Below are positions 19,531-27,775 of a stretch of DNA of 64,000 nt, in pieces. Both the position numbers and the translations under genes were made by a program. Position 1 is the first letter of the stretch, and the number at the start of each line of letters is the position of its first letter. The notes under the pieces were generated by a model. The model saw only the letters and a program-made list of their open reading frames with translations. It was not told the origin of the DNA and did not search any database. Source of the stretch: Flammeovirga pectinis (GTDB lineage: Bacteria; Bacteroidota; Bacteroidia; Cytophagales; Flammeovirgaceae); contig NZ_CP034562.1 in assembly GCF_003970675.1 (NCBI RefSeq), positions 2,356,001 through 2,420,000 of the forward strand, written 5' to 3'.

Positions 19531-19559
19531 AAAAAAGTCCAAGTTTTCACTTGGACTTT
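19531..19559 (-). terminator. Minus-strand terminator downstream of the DUF1349 gene
   Basis: AAAGTCCAAG (19534-19543) pairs with CTTGGACTTT (19550-19559) over a 6-base loop, followed by U-rich sequence on the minus strand. It lies about 210 bases after the stop of the DUF1349 gene, in otherwise featureless DNA. Confidence 0.75.
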
Positions 19560-19772
19560 ATAAGTTTTTTAAAACAAACAGAAATTGAATGTAATAGATT
19601 TCGGGGTTATGTTTTTCATCATAAATAGAGTATCTACTCATGAAATTAATTACTATTACTTACCTAACTGATACAAAGATGTTGGTTGTAACATTCTTAT
19701 AAATTGATGTATGGTAATTTGTTCTTTCAAGTTAATCTAAGCCCGAATTATAATCTATTCAATTTATTTATT

Positions 19773-20339
19773 TCAACTCCCGTTTCTAAAGTTATCAACT
19801 GGAATATCCGACACTTTCAATTCTTCAATAATTCCAATACAGTTATCTCCTTTTGGTGATTGTATACCAAATCCAATTGACACTGATTTGTCCATTTCCA
19901 TTCCAAATGCCCTAACAAACCTCCATTTTATTCCATCAATAGAATAATGCAATCCGAAGAAATTATTTTTCCTGGTTATCCTTAACCAACAATTATTTCC
20001 TTCTAATATTTCTCCATTCGCATCATCAGACCAGTTATTTGTAATAACAGAAACAACATTATATTTCTTATCAACACCTAATTCTACAGCAATTTTCATC
20101 CATTTTCGACCATTCTGACGCACCATTAAAAATGCCGCATCGAAAGGAGCAGAACCTAAGGTTGTTACTTTCCCTTTAATAGTAAAATCCCCCTCTTTAA
20201 ACTGATGGTAAAATGTAGCACTATCCTTTACATATTCTTCATATTTACATATAAAATCTGTGCCTGCATTTGCTTTGAGTTTAAAAAAATTCTCTCCTTT
20301 TAGTAACTCACAAGGATTTAAAGATTCCATGTTTTTCAA
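19773..20339 (-). CDS. DUF1349-family protein (concanavalin-like fold)
   Basis: 188 residues. It has the DUF1349 pattern: GDFTIKGKVTTLGSAPFDAAFLMVRQNGRKWMKIAVE, then NNWSDDANGE, WLRITRKNNFFGLHYSIDGIKWRFVR and VSIGFGIQSPKGD. The fold is a lectin-like beta sandwich also seen in regulation-of-enolase-1-like proteins. It has no signal peptide, so it is probably cytoplasmic. Its reaction, if any, is not known. It lies 64 bases downstream of the diverged shikimate-dehydrogenase-like gene on the same strand, and the two may be cotranscribed. Confidence 0.75.
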   Translation of the reverse strand: MKNMESLNPCELLKGENFFKLKANAGTDFICKYEEYVKDSATFYHQFKEGDFTIKGKVTTLGSAPFDAAFLMVRQNGRKWMKIAVELGVDKKYNVVSVITNNWSDDANGEILEGNNCWLRITRKNNFFGLHYSIDGIKWRFVRAFGMEMDKSVSIGFGIQSPKGDNCIGIIEELKVSDIPVDNFRNGS

Positions 20340-20403
20340 TTTAATTTTGACTCTTTACCTACTCTACCAATAAAATAGTATCAACTTCACTTTATATAAG
20401 TTT

Positions 20404-21258
20404 CTATACATTCCAGTGTTTTTTTATGTCATTTTCTGAAACTTCTAGTTTATTACCCGAGGTATCTAATGCACCATTTATAAAAAGTCTCCATTGCTTA
20501 ATCATTTGAGGTATATACATATCTTTTCCTGGAATAAAATACGTGTCGGTTTTAAGACAATATTGTTCTAGGTAATTTATTTTATTATCTTTTTCAGGCA
20601 TATTATGGTCAAAAACCATTTTAGAACCTTCAAGTATTTCAAGAAACCCAGTAACTTCACTTAATTGATAGGATGACATTGGTGTTGCATTTACTACCAA
20701 ATCAAAGGGACCTGAAAAATCTTTTAACCTAAGCTCTTCCATCTTTTTATTAACTCTACCCTGATTCCTACCTCTCATCGTTACGTTAATTCCCATATTT
20801 TTCAACACATATGAAGCCACTCCCGATACACCTCCATTTCCATAAATAACTGCACTTTTTATTTCCAAACCAGATTCCCCAATATGTTTTCTGACTGCAG
20901 TTTCAAAACCAAATGCATCTGTATTAAAACCGTAGAGTTTTCCATTTCTATTTACTACCGTATTTACGGCTCCTGTATTTTTTGCCAATACTTCTATTTC
21001 GTCAAGGAATGGTATTATTTCTGATTTCAACCCTTGCCCTGTTACAGCGCCTCCTCTAGTTATTGGTGACTTTAATAAATTAGCGTATTCTTTTGCACTA
21101 ATTTTATGTGGGAATGTAAAATAACTCAAATTTGCAGATAATGACTGAAGTGCTTTATTGTGTTTTTCTAAAGATGACTGACTACCAGATGTTGAAAATA
21201 AGAATAAGGTATTCGTATTAAAAGGCAGGTTGAATGATTCTAGATTGTTATTGTTCAT
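20404..21258 (-). CDS. Diverged shikimate/quinate dehydrogenase-like protein
   Basis: 284 residues. The two-domain AroE layout is clear: GAVNTVV (about 97-103), YGFNTDAFGF with Asp114, and an NADP-binding IYGNGGVSGVASYVLKNMG (about 138-156), then VVNATPMSS. Lys78 in GLKSEIIPFLDE aligns with the catalytic lysine of the PFKE motif. However, the N-terminal substrate motif (normally HSxSPxxHN) is degraded to STSGSQSSLEKHN, and the NVTIP stretch before the lysine is AVTGQGL. It is therefore likely a paralog with a changed substrate rather than the housekeeping AroE. A TACTTTTG element on the minus strand (21315-21308) is a possible -7 box. Confidence 0.75.
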   Translation of the reverse strand: MNNNNLESFNLPFNTNTLFLFSTSGSQSSLEKHNKALQSLSANLSYFTFPHKISAKEYANLLKSPITRGGAVTGQGLKSEIIPFLDEIEVLAKNTGAVNTVVNRNGKLYGFNTDAFGFETAVRKHIGESGLEIKSAVIYGNGGVSGVASYVLKNMGINVTMRGRNQGRVNKKMEELRLKDFSGPFDLVVNATPMSSYQLSEVTGFLEILEGSKMVFDHNMPEKDNKINYLEQYCLKTDTYFIPGKDMYIPQMIKQWRLFINGALDTSGNKLEVSENDIKKHWNV

Positions 21259-21307
21259 GATTTTATTTTTTTATTATTTCTTCTAACTATAAACTGTTTA
21301 AGTATTA

Positions 21308-21315
21308 CAAAAGTA
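21308..21315 (-). promoter_or_regulatory. Possible -7 element of the shikimate-dehydrogenase-like gene
   Basis: The minus strand reads TACTTTTG, matching TAnnTTTG, about 50 bases before the start codon. No clear -33 element accompanies it. Confidence 0.3.
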
Positions 21316-21586
21316 TTGAATGAACACCATAGATAATTGTATATTTTAAACACTAAATTAAATTGAACTGATAGAGCTAATTTCTTCCTTTTCCTAAAAG
21401 CTATTTATATACAACACATAAATAGTTTAATGATGAATAACCAATTTACACTTTGAGTTAATTCTAATAATCGAAAACAAGAATACAGCTAAGTACTTGA
21501 TAAACAAATATTAACCTATTATTTAAATTAATCATCCACAAATTTTTTTCTCAACAAATGTACATGAGAAGCTCTTAGCTACTTTT

Positions 21587-21594
21587 TAAATTTG
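21587..21594 (+). promoter_or_regulatory. -7 promoter element for the SRPBCC-like gene
   Basis: TAAATTTG matches TAnnTTTG exactly. A transcript would begin near 21600, only a few bases before the first possible ATG (21605), which favours the ATG at 21626 as the real start. The rest of the 345-base gap upstream (21259-21586) is very AT-rich and holds only a 7-bp inverted repeat, CTATTTA/TAAATAG (21401-21425), that I cannot interpret. Confidence 0.4.
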
Positions 21595-21625
21595 CATCAT
21601 AGTAATGAAAATAAAAAACAAAATT

Positions 21626-22228
21626 ATGCGTAAAAAAACATTTCTTGTAACACAATTTAGTATCGTAGTTTTAACACTGACTTCTTCCCACCTATTACAT
21701 AGCAGTACTAAAAACAATCATAATAATTTAAAGAAAAACACAATGAAAATTGAAAAGCCTACCAGAATATCACATACTTACGAACAAACAATAAATGGAT
21801 CAATTGAAGACATTTTACCTCTTTATTGCCCTGTCCGTGAATTAGAGTGGGTTGAAAAGTGGAATCCTAAAACGGTTTATAGTAATTCTGGGGTAGTTGA
21901 AGAAGACTGCATTTTCATAACGTACCATGATGAAAATGAAGTTGTTTGGATTGTAACAGAGTATAATACTGAGACTGGACATGTAAAGATGTATTATCAT
22001 GAAGCAGGAGTTCAAGTAACAAAATTAGAAATACAGGTTTCTCCTATTACAGAAAACAAAACGAAAGCTGTACTAACTTATAGTAAAACTGCTCTAAGTA
22101 AAAAAGGTAATAATGTTTTGAAAGAATTTACAAAAGAAGAATATGATATCATGATGGACTCTTGGGAAAAAGCTATGAATCATTATTTAAAGACAGGTGA
22201 AATGTTGAAAAATTTACCTAACTTCTAA
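21626..22228 (+). CDS. Exported SRPBCC (START/Bet v1-like) family protein
   Basis: 200 residues from the ATG at 21626. An ATG at 21605 is also open but would sit almost at the predicted transcription start. An N-terminal hydrophobic segment (KTFLVTQFSIVVLTLTSSHLL) looks like a signal peptide or anchor. The rest resembles an SRPBCC ligand-binding domain: YEQTINGSIEDILPLYCPVREL, EWVEKWNPKTVYS, VWIVTEYN, VKMYYHEAG and a long C-terminal helix with DSWEKAMNHYLKTGE. The ligand is unknown. Family assignment rests on overall pattern only. Confidence 0.6.
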   Translation: MRKKTFLVTQFSIVVLTLTSSHLLHSSTKNNHNNLKKNTMKIEKPTRISHTYEQTINGSIEDILPLYCPVRELEWVEKWNPKTVYSNSGVVEEDCIFITYHDENEVVWIVTEYNTETGHVKMYYHEAGVQVTKLEIQVSPITENKTKAVLTYSKTALSKKGNNVLKEFTKEEYDIMMDSWEKAMNHYLKTGEMLKNLPNF

Positions 22229-22294
22229 AGAAATAACGTGCAAAAAAGCAAAACGTATTATTAATTATAATATCGAAAATAAATTACTTAGTAT

Positions 22295-22347
22295 GAAGTT
22301 TCCTCAATTTATTAACTTAGGTTATTAAAATGGGGAAACTTCTTTCT
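22295..22347 (+). terminator. Weak terminator after the SRPBCC-like gene
   Basis: GAAGTTTCC (22295-22303) and GGAAACTTC (22334-22342) pair perfectly, but around a 30-base loop, with only a short T-rich tail. Confidence 0.4.
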
Positions 22348-22381
22348 TAAACAGTAACACTCTACATACATAATTAAATAT

Positions 22382-22774
22382 ATGATACCTATAAAACACC
22401 TACTTTATAGAACCTATAAACTTTTTTTCATTGTTATACTTCCATCGGTATTATCTGCTTGTACCATTGGTGAGCAAGGAGTTTTCTATGCCGAAATAAG
22501 TAAAAAACCAATACTTAGAATTCAGAATAATAAATTAAGGATTGAGGTACATAATTCTAATGTAAATTCTGCTCAGCTAATTTATGAAGTAAATGCGACT
22601 ATAAATCAAGAAGAAAAAGTGATTAACCTTAAAGCAAAACAAGCTATAAATAAAGACTATTTGGAGAATTTTGAAATTGATATTCCACAGTCAATAATCA
22701 AAACTATTAATCTTTGGACTATCAACTGGGTTGATCCAGATGGTACAATAATTACATTAGAAATAGATAAATAA
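22382..22774 (+). CDS. Small lipoprotein of unknown function
   Basis: 130 residues. A hydrophobic N terminus ends in VLSAC, with Cys27 as the likely lipidated residue. The remaining ~100 residues are predicted beta-rich (KPILRIQNNKLRIEVHNSN, AQLIYEVNATINQEEKVINLKAK), ending WTINWVDPDGTIITLEIDK. I do not recognise the family. The next gene starts 4 bases after its stop codon, so the two are almost certainly cotranscribed. Confidence 0.6.
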   Translation: MIPIKHLLYRTYKLFFIVILPSVLSACTIGEQGVFYAEISKKPILRIQNNKLRIEVHNSNVNSAQLIYEVNATINQEEKVINLKAKQAINKDYLENFEIDIPQSIIKTINLWTINWVDPDGTIITLEIDK

Positions 22775-22778
22775 CTTA

Positions 22779-23141
22779 ATGAAAAAGACTCTTAAACGAA
22801 ACGATAGACTTAAATCTGCAAAAATTTGGATGAAAATTTATCCAGGAAAAAACCTTATCAAAGGGTATGCAAATAAATATGCTGTAGATAAAATAACTGC
22901 GATAAAAGAATTAAGAATGATTGGGGTTGAAATATCGAGGGAGTACGAAAAACAACTTGTCAATGCTATAGAGAGAAACAAGCTAAATAAACTATCAAAA
23001 AAAGATACGGAAAATGAATTAAATGCCTTTTCTGAATTTAGTGAAGACGAAAATTATGCAATGGTTATTGGATACACAAGCAACGGAGTACCTTACGGAA
23101 TTACCTTTGACGAATTAAATCAGATAAATAATAAGTCTTAA
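22779..23141 (+). CDS. Conserved hypothetical protein (YPGKN...KGY / GYTSNGVPYGI type)
   Basis: 120 residues with no signal or membrane segment. The N-terminal part KSAKIWMKIYPGKNLIKGYA followed by a helical VDKITAIKELRMIGVEIS, and the C-terminal box AMVIGYTSNGVPYGITFDE, match a short conserved hypothetical family that I recall from Firmicutes and other bacteria, with no assigned function. The C-terminal Gly/Tyr-rich box is its best-conserved part. Here it follows the small lipoprotein gene by 4 bases, which I cannot link functionally. Confidence 0.6.
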   Translation: MKKTLKRNDRLKSAKIWMKIYPGKNLIKGYANKYAVDKITAIKELRMIGVEISREYEKQLVNAIERNKLNKLSKKDTENELNAFSEFSEDENYAMVIGYTSNGVPYGITFDELNQINNKS

Positions 23142-23205
23142 CAAAATGTCTTCAATTATAAGTTAGCTGTCTTTAGAGTAAATCAAAACACTAACAATTA
23201 ATAGT

Positions 23206-24072
23206 ATGAAAATAAGACATTTATCTCTCATCAGTTTATTGAGTTTGTTATTATTTATCTCTTCATGTAAAAAAGATGAAGAAATATCTGTAAGCCATGA
23301 GGTTACACAACTACCTTCTGACGTCACTCAATTATTTAAAGAAAAAGGTAATTTATCTTCAAATAAAGTAATTCTTTATTCCAATGGAGGGCCAGATAAA
23401 GAGTTAGACACAGGTTATTTCGATGATTTACAATTATCAAATTATCATGAAGTCTATGTTCATCAATCTAACACCTTGAACCCTGATGTAATTGGTGCGA
23501 AATTAAACTTAACAGTTGAGCAAGCAATTAGAGAGAATGCTGTTTCTGTAGAGATACTTCAAAAAGTAGCAGAACATTTTAAAAGTGAAGGGAAAGAAGT
23601 CTACATTGTAGGTCATTCATTTGGAGCAATATTGATTCCTGCATTAATTGCTAAGCATAAAAATATTGCAAAAAGATATTTAATAATGGCTGGTCGTCTT
23701 GACTTCCCTGATAAATTATGGCAAGAATTTAACGAAAGACGCGGTTATTATTTTAAAGATGGAGTAACATTAACATCTCAGAATTTCTCACAAGGTGTAT
23801 CTGAAACAGAGAAAAATGAAACGTATGCGAGAATGCGACTACAAGCTGGTTTTGGTAAAAATAGATATACTACTCTTTTAAAAGATAAAGATCTAAGTAA
23901 TGTAATTTATGCTTATGGCCAAAAAGATGAACCTGTAGGACGTTTAACAAAAAATGAAGTAGATTTCTTAACTAGTAAAAATGCTACTGTAATCGAAATT
24001 CCTAACGGAGGTCATGGTTCTATGATAGACCTTCCTTATAGAACTAATTTAACGAGTGAATTACTAAAGTAA
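23206..24072 (+). CDS. Alpha/beta-hydrolase lipoprotein
   Basis: 288 residues. The lipoprotein signal ends LFISSC (Cys21), so the protein is probably anchored in the outer membrane or faces the periplasm. The hydrolase core has VILYSNGGPD (oxyanion strand), the nucleophile elbow VYIVGHSFGA and the His-bearing NGGHGSMIDL near the C terminus. The acid residue is probably in YAYGQKDEPVG. The substrate is unknown. Strands and elbows are in the canonical order for an esterase or peptidase-like member. It ends at a strong terminator facing ileS. Confidence 0.75.
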   Translation: MKIRHLSLISLLSLLLFISSCKKDEEISVSHEVTQLPSDVTQLFKEKGNLSSNKVILYSNGGPDKELDTGYFDDLQLSNYHEVYVHQSNTLNPDVIGAKLNLTVEQAIRENAVSVEILQKVAEHFKSEGKEVYIVGHSFGAILIPALIAKHKNIAKRYLIMAGRLDFPDKLWQEFNERRGYYFKDGVTLTSQNFSQGVSETEKNETYARMRLQAGFGKNRYTTLLKDKDLSNVIYAYGQKDEPVGRLTKNEVDFLTSKNATVIEIPNGGHGSMIDLPYRTNLTSELLK

Positions 24073-24120
24073 TTTCAAAAAAATAGATAAGCGACATAAT
24101 TAAAATGTAGCTTAAAAAAG

Positions 24121-24155
24121 AAAAACGGACAGTACTTTCGCACTGTCCGTTTTTT
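24121..24155. terminator. Bidirectional terminator between the hydrolase gene and ileS
   Basis: A 13-bp perfect stem (24121-24133 with 24142-24154, core ACGGACAGT/ACTGTCCGT) carries an 8-base loop and U-runs in both directions. Confidence 0.9.
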
Positions 24156-24179
24156 ATTTATCACTACTTAAAAAGTAGA

Positions 24180-27100
24180 TTATTTACTTACACTAAGTTT
24201 TACCTCAACACCATCAAGATCAACAACAATTGCATTTGCAACAGTACTCTCTACAGTTAAAGATAAAGCTTGCGTCTCATCACAGATATAAGAACCAAAA
24301 GTAGCTAATGCTGCATTTACTAAATCATTACCTTTTTCGGCAACAATATTAATTTTATCTTGTACTTCAAGTCCTAATTCCTTACGGATATTTTGTACTC
24401 TATTTACAATATCACGAGCAATACCTTCTTTTTTAAGCTCCTCTGTTAGCGTAATATCAAGTGCTACTGTAACACCTTGATCTTTCGCCATAGACCAACC
24501 AGGGATATCATCAGAAGTAATCAATACATCTTCTATTCCTAAAACAACCTCATTACCATCTACATCTAAAGTTGTTCCTTTATTTGTTTCAATAGCTTTG
24601 ATATCGTCTTGAGACATTTGATTAATCTGAGCAGAAATTCCTTTCATCAATTTCCCATATTTCCTACCTAAAGTAGCAAAATTTGGTTTGATGTGTTTCA
24701 TAAACATTCCTTCATTTTCTTCTGTTAAGAATTCTATTTCTTTAATGTTTACTTCTGCTGCAATTACATCTTGGACTGCTTTAATTTGGGCAGTTACTTT
24801 TGCATTTACATCAGGAATTAAGATTCTCTGCAAAGGCTGACGTACTTTCAATCTATCTTTTTTACGGATAGAATGCGTTAGTGACGAAATTACTTGTGCC
24901 AAATGCATTTTCTCTTCTAAATCGATATCAATCAACTCTTCTTTTACTTCTGGGAAAGAAGATAAGTGAACTGACTCAGCAGTATTTTTATTTGTTGCTG
25001 CATTTAAGTCTTGGAACAATCTATCAGAGAAGAATGGTGCGATTGGCGACATTAACTGAGAAATTGTTTCTAAACATGTATACAGTGTTTGATATGCAGA
25101 GATCTTATCTGTTGCGTATTCTCCTTTCCAGAAACGCTTACGGTTTAAACGTACGTACCAGTTCGACATGTCTTCCAATGTGAATGCTTGGATAGCTCTT
25201 GCTGCCTTAGTTGGCTCGTATTCGTTTAAAGCCTCATCTACTTCTTTAATTAAAGTATTTAGACGAGATAAGATCCAACGATCAGATTCTTGGCGTTCTT
25301 CCATTGGAATTTCTGCTTCTGAATAAGTGAAATTATCCAAGTTAGCATACAATGAGAAGAATGAATAAGTATTGTAAAGTGTACCAAAGAACTTACGTCT
25401 TGTCTCCTTTACGCCTTCTATATCAAATTTAAGGTTATCCCAAGGGTTAGCATTTGATATCATGTACCAACGTGTAGCATCTGCACCGTGTTCGTCCATT
25501 GTTTCGAATGGATTAATTACGTTACCTACTCGTTTAGACATTTTTGCTCCTTTTGAATCTAATACTAAACCATTAGAAACAACATTTTTATAAGCAATGC
25601 TATCTTGAGTCATACCTGCAATTGCATGCAAAGTAAAGAACCAACCACGTGTTTGGTCAACACCTTCAGCAATAAAATCTGCAGGGAAAGAACCCTTAAA
25701 GATATCTTTATTCTCGAATGGATAATGCCATTGAGCGTAAGGCATAGCACCAGAATCGAACCAAACGTCGATTAGGTCTAACTCACGTTTCATTGGAACA
25801 CCATTTTTAGATACTAAAATGATATCATCAACATACGGACGGTGCAAGTCAAACGCTTCGGTTAACTCATCGTCTTTTGTGATGTATTTAGGATCTCTTG
25901 GCATTACACCTGCTTTCACAGCTTTCTTTACCTCTTCTCCTAATTCTGCAACAGATCCAATACAGATTTCTTCTGTACCATCTTCTGTTCTCCAAATTGG
26001 TAATGGAGTACCCCAATAACGAGAACGAGAAAGGTTCCAGTCTACTAAGTTCTCTAACCAATTTCCAAAACGTCCTTCACCAGTTGCTTTTGGCTTCCAG
26101 TTAATTGTTTTGTTTAATTCTACTAAACGATCTTTAACCGCTGTAGTACGAATAAACCAAGAGTCTAACGGGTAGTACAATACTGGCTTATCTGTTCTCC
26201 AACAATGCGGATAACTATGGACATATTTAGCGACTAAGAATGCTCTATTTTCTGTCTTCAATTTAATTGCAAGACGAACATCCATAGATTTGTAAGACTT
26301 GTCTGCAGTTACTGCATCATCTTCGTATTCTGCTTTAATGAATTGCTCACCAAACTCACCCATTTCTTTTACAAAACGACCAGTTTTATCCACAAGTGGA
26401 AGTGGCTCACCTTTTTCATCAAAAACTACAACAGGAGCAATTCCTGCAAGATTGGCTACTCTCTGGTCATCTGCACCAAAAGTTGGAGCAATATGCACAA
26501 TACCTGTACCATCTTCAGTAGTAACAAAATCACCAGGTATTACTTCAAAAGCTTTTCCTTCTGGAGTAACATAGGGTAATAACTGCTCATATTTAGCACC
26601 TACTAAATCTTTACCTTTCACCTCTCCTACAACACGAGCAGGAATAAGTTTGGCACCAGCTTCGTAAGCATCAAAATCAGCGTCTAATTGCTTTTTGTTT
26701 ATATAAGCATTTAAACGATTTTTTGCTAAAATTACAGTAACAGGCTCATGCGTATAAGCATTGTACGTTTGCACTTTAACATAATCAATGTTGTTACCTA
26801 CTGCTAAAGCAGCATTGGATGATAACGTCCAAGGAGTAGTTGTCCACGCTAAGAAAAATAAATCGCCATGTACATCAGAAAATAAAGCAGAAGAGTTATC
26901 GTCTTTTACTACTTTAAACTGAGCTGTAATTGTTGTATCCGTTACATCTCTATATGCACCCGGTTGGTTTAATTCGTGAGAACTTAGCCCAGTACCTGCT
27001 GCTGGAGAAAATGGTTGGATAGTATATCCTTTATATATTAAATCCTTTTTGTATAACTCTTTTAAAAGATACCAAACGGATTCCATGTAATTTTTCTCAA

Positions 27101-27551
27101 AAGTGATATAAGGTGTATCTAAATCTACCCAATATCCCATTTGTCTTGTCAATTCATCCCACTGCTCCTTAAATTCCATTACGGTTTTACGGCATGCAGC
27201 ATTGTAATCATCAACAGAAATTTTCTTACCAATATCTTCTTTAGTAATGCCAAGCTCTTTCTCTACTTTCAACTCTACCGGTAAACCGTGAGTATCCCAA
27301 CCTGCTTTACGCTTTACTTCAAATCCTTTTAATGTTTTATATCTATTGAAAAGATCCTTTACTGCGCGGCCCATCACGTGGTGAATACCAGGTGCACCGT
27401 TTGCAGAAGGAGGCCCTTCATAAAACACGAAAGATGGATTTCCTGATCTCGTAGAGACCGACTTGTCGAAGATATTGTTCTCTACCCAATACTCACGAAT
27501 TTCTTTATTCGCTGCTACTAGATCGAGTCCTTTGTATTCCTTAAATCCCAT
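24180..27551 (-). CDS. ileS: Isoleucyl-tRNA synthetase, eukaryote-like long form
   Basis: 1123 residues, longer than the ~940 of common bacterial IleS. The first signature is GIHHVMGRAVKD in place of the bacterial HxGH form, and the second is KMSKRVGN (KMSKS class). An editing domain (CP1) occupies about 190-420, with FFLAWTTTPWTLSSNAALAVG. The anticodon-binding part follows from about 690, and a C-terminal extension runs from about 960. The first signature and length resemble the eukaryotic/IleS2 clade that Bacteroidota share and that is known to be less sensitive to mupirocin; resistance here is only inference. It charges tRNA-Ile. A 16-bp palindrome lies in the leader (27593-27608). Confidence 0.96.
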   Translation of the reverse strand: MGFKEYKGLDLVAANKEIREYWVENNIFDKSVSTRSGNPSFVFYEGPPSANGAPGIHHVMGRAVKDLFNRYKTLKGFEVKRKAGWDTHGLPVELKVEKELGITKEDIGKKISVDDYNAACRKTVMEFKEQWDELTRQMGYWVDLDTPYITFEKNYMESVWYLLKELYKKDLIYKGYTIQPFSPAAGTGLSSHELNQPGAYRDVTDTTITAQFKVVKDDNSSALFSDVHGDLFFLAWTTTPWTLSSNAALAVGNNIDYVKVQTYNAYTHEPVTVILAKNRLNAYINKKQLDADFDAYEAGAKLIPARVVGEVKGKDLVGAKYEQLLPYVTPEGKAFEVIPGDFVTTEDGTGIVHIAPTFGADDQRVANLAGIAPVVVFDEKGEPLPLVDKTGRFVKEMGEFGEQFIKAEYEDDAVTADKSYKSMDVRLAIKLKTENRAFLVAKYVHSYPHCWRTDKPVLYYPLDSWFIRTTAVKDRLVELNKTINWKPKATGEGRFGNWLENLVDWNLSRSRYWGTPLPIWRTEDGTEEICIGSVAELGEEVKKAVKAGVMPRDPKYITKDDELTEAFDLHRPYVDDIILVSKNGVPMKRELDLIDVWFDSGAMPYAQWHYPFENKDIFKGSFPADFIAEGVDQTRGWFFTLHAIAGMTQDSIAYKNVVSNGLVLDSKGAKMSKRVGNVINPFETMDEHGADATRWYMISNANPWDNLKFDIEGVKETRRKFFGTLYNTYSFFSLYANLDNFTYSEAEIPMEERQESDRWILSRLNTLIKEVDEALNEYEPTKAARAIQAFTLEDMSNWYVRLNRKRFWKGEYATDKISAYQTLYTCLETISQLMSPIAPFFSDRLFQDLNAATNKNTAESVHLSSFPEVKEELIDIDLEEKMHLAQVISSLTHSIRKKDRLKVRQPLQRILIPDVNAKVTAQIKAVQDVIAAEVNIKEIEFLTEENEGMFMKHIKPNFATLGRKYGKLMKGISAQINQMSQDDIKAIETNKGTTLDVDGNEVVLGIEDVLITSDDIPGWSMAKDQGVTVALDITLTEELKKEGIARDIVNRVQNIRKELGLEVQDKINIVAEKGNDLVNAALATFGSYICDETQALSLTVESTVANAIVVDLDGVEVKLSVSK

Positions 27552-27592
27552 TGATTATTGAATGAAATTGTCTAATTATTTTCTATTTAGAA

Positions 27593-27608
27593 TATACCCT
27601 AGGGTATA
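27593..27608. promoter_or_regulatory. 16-bp perfect palindrome in the ileS leader
   Basis: TATACCCTAGGGTATA reads identically on both strands and lies 42-57 bases before the ileS ATG. Just upstream on the minus strand GATATTTG (27623-27616) is a one-mismatch -7 element, which would place the palindrome at or just after the transcription start. Confidence 0.4.
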
Positions 27609-27775
27609 GACGACGCAAATATCGCAATTTGTTTCTAAATGAGAAATAGTTAGGGGATGATATTGGGTATTATTTTGAAGTAATTTTATAAGTTCTTTGT
27701 TGTCACGATCGTTTATTATTGGTGCGATCTTTGTGGATTTCCTTTCAAAATCTAATTCAAAAAACTAATAAACCA

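Noticed and set aside
24881-26579. Open frames of 66-100 codons on the plus strand within ileS
   Set aside because: They overlap a full-length, well-conserved ileS and show no recognisable domain.
27719-27775. Upstream start for the EreA/ChaN-like gene
   Set aside because: It would place 19 polar residues before a clean signal peptide, which begins at 27776.
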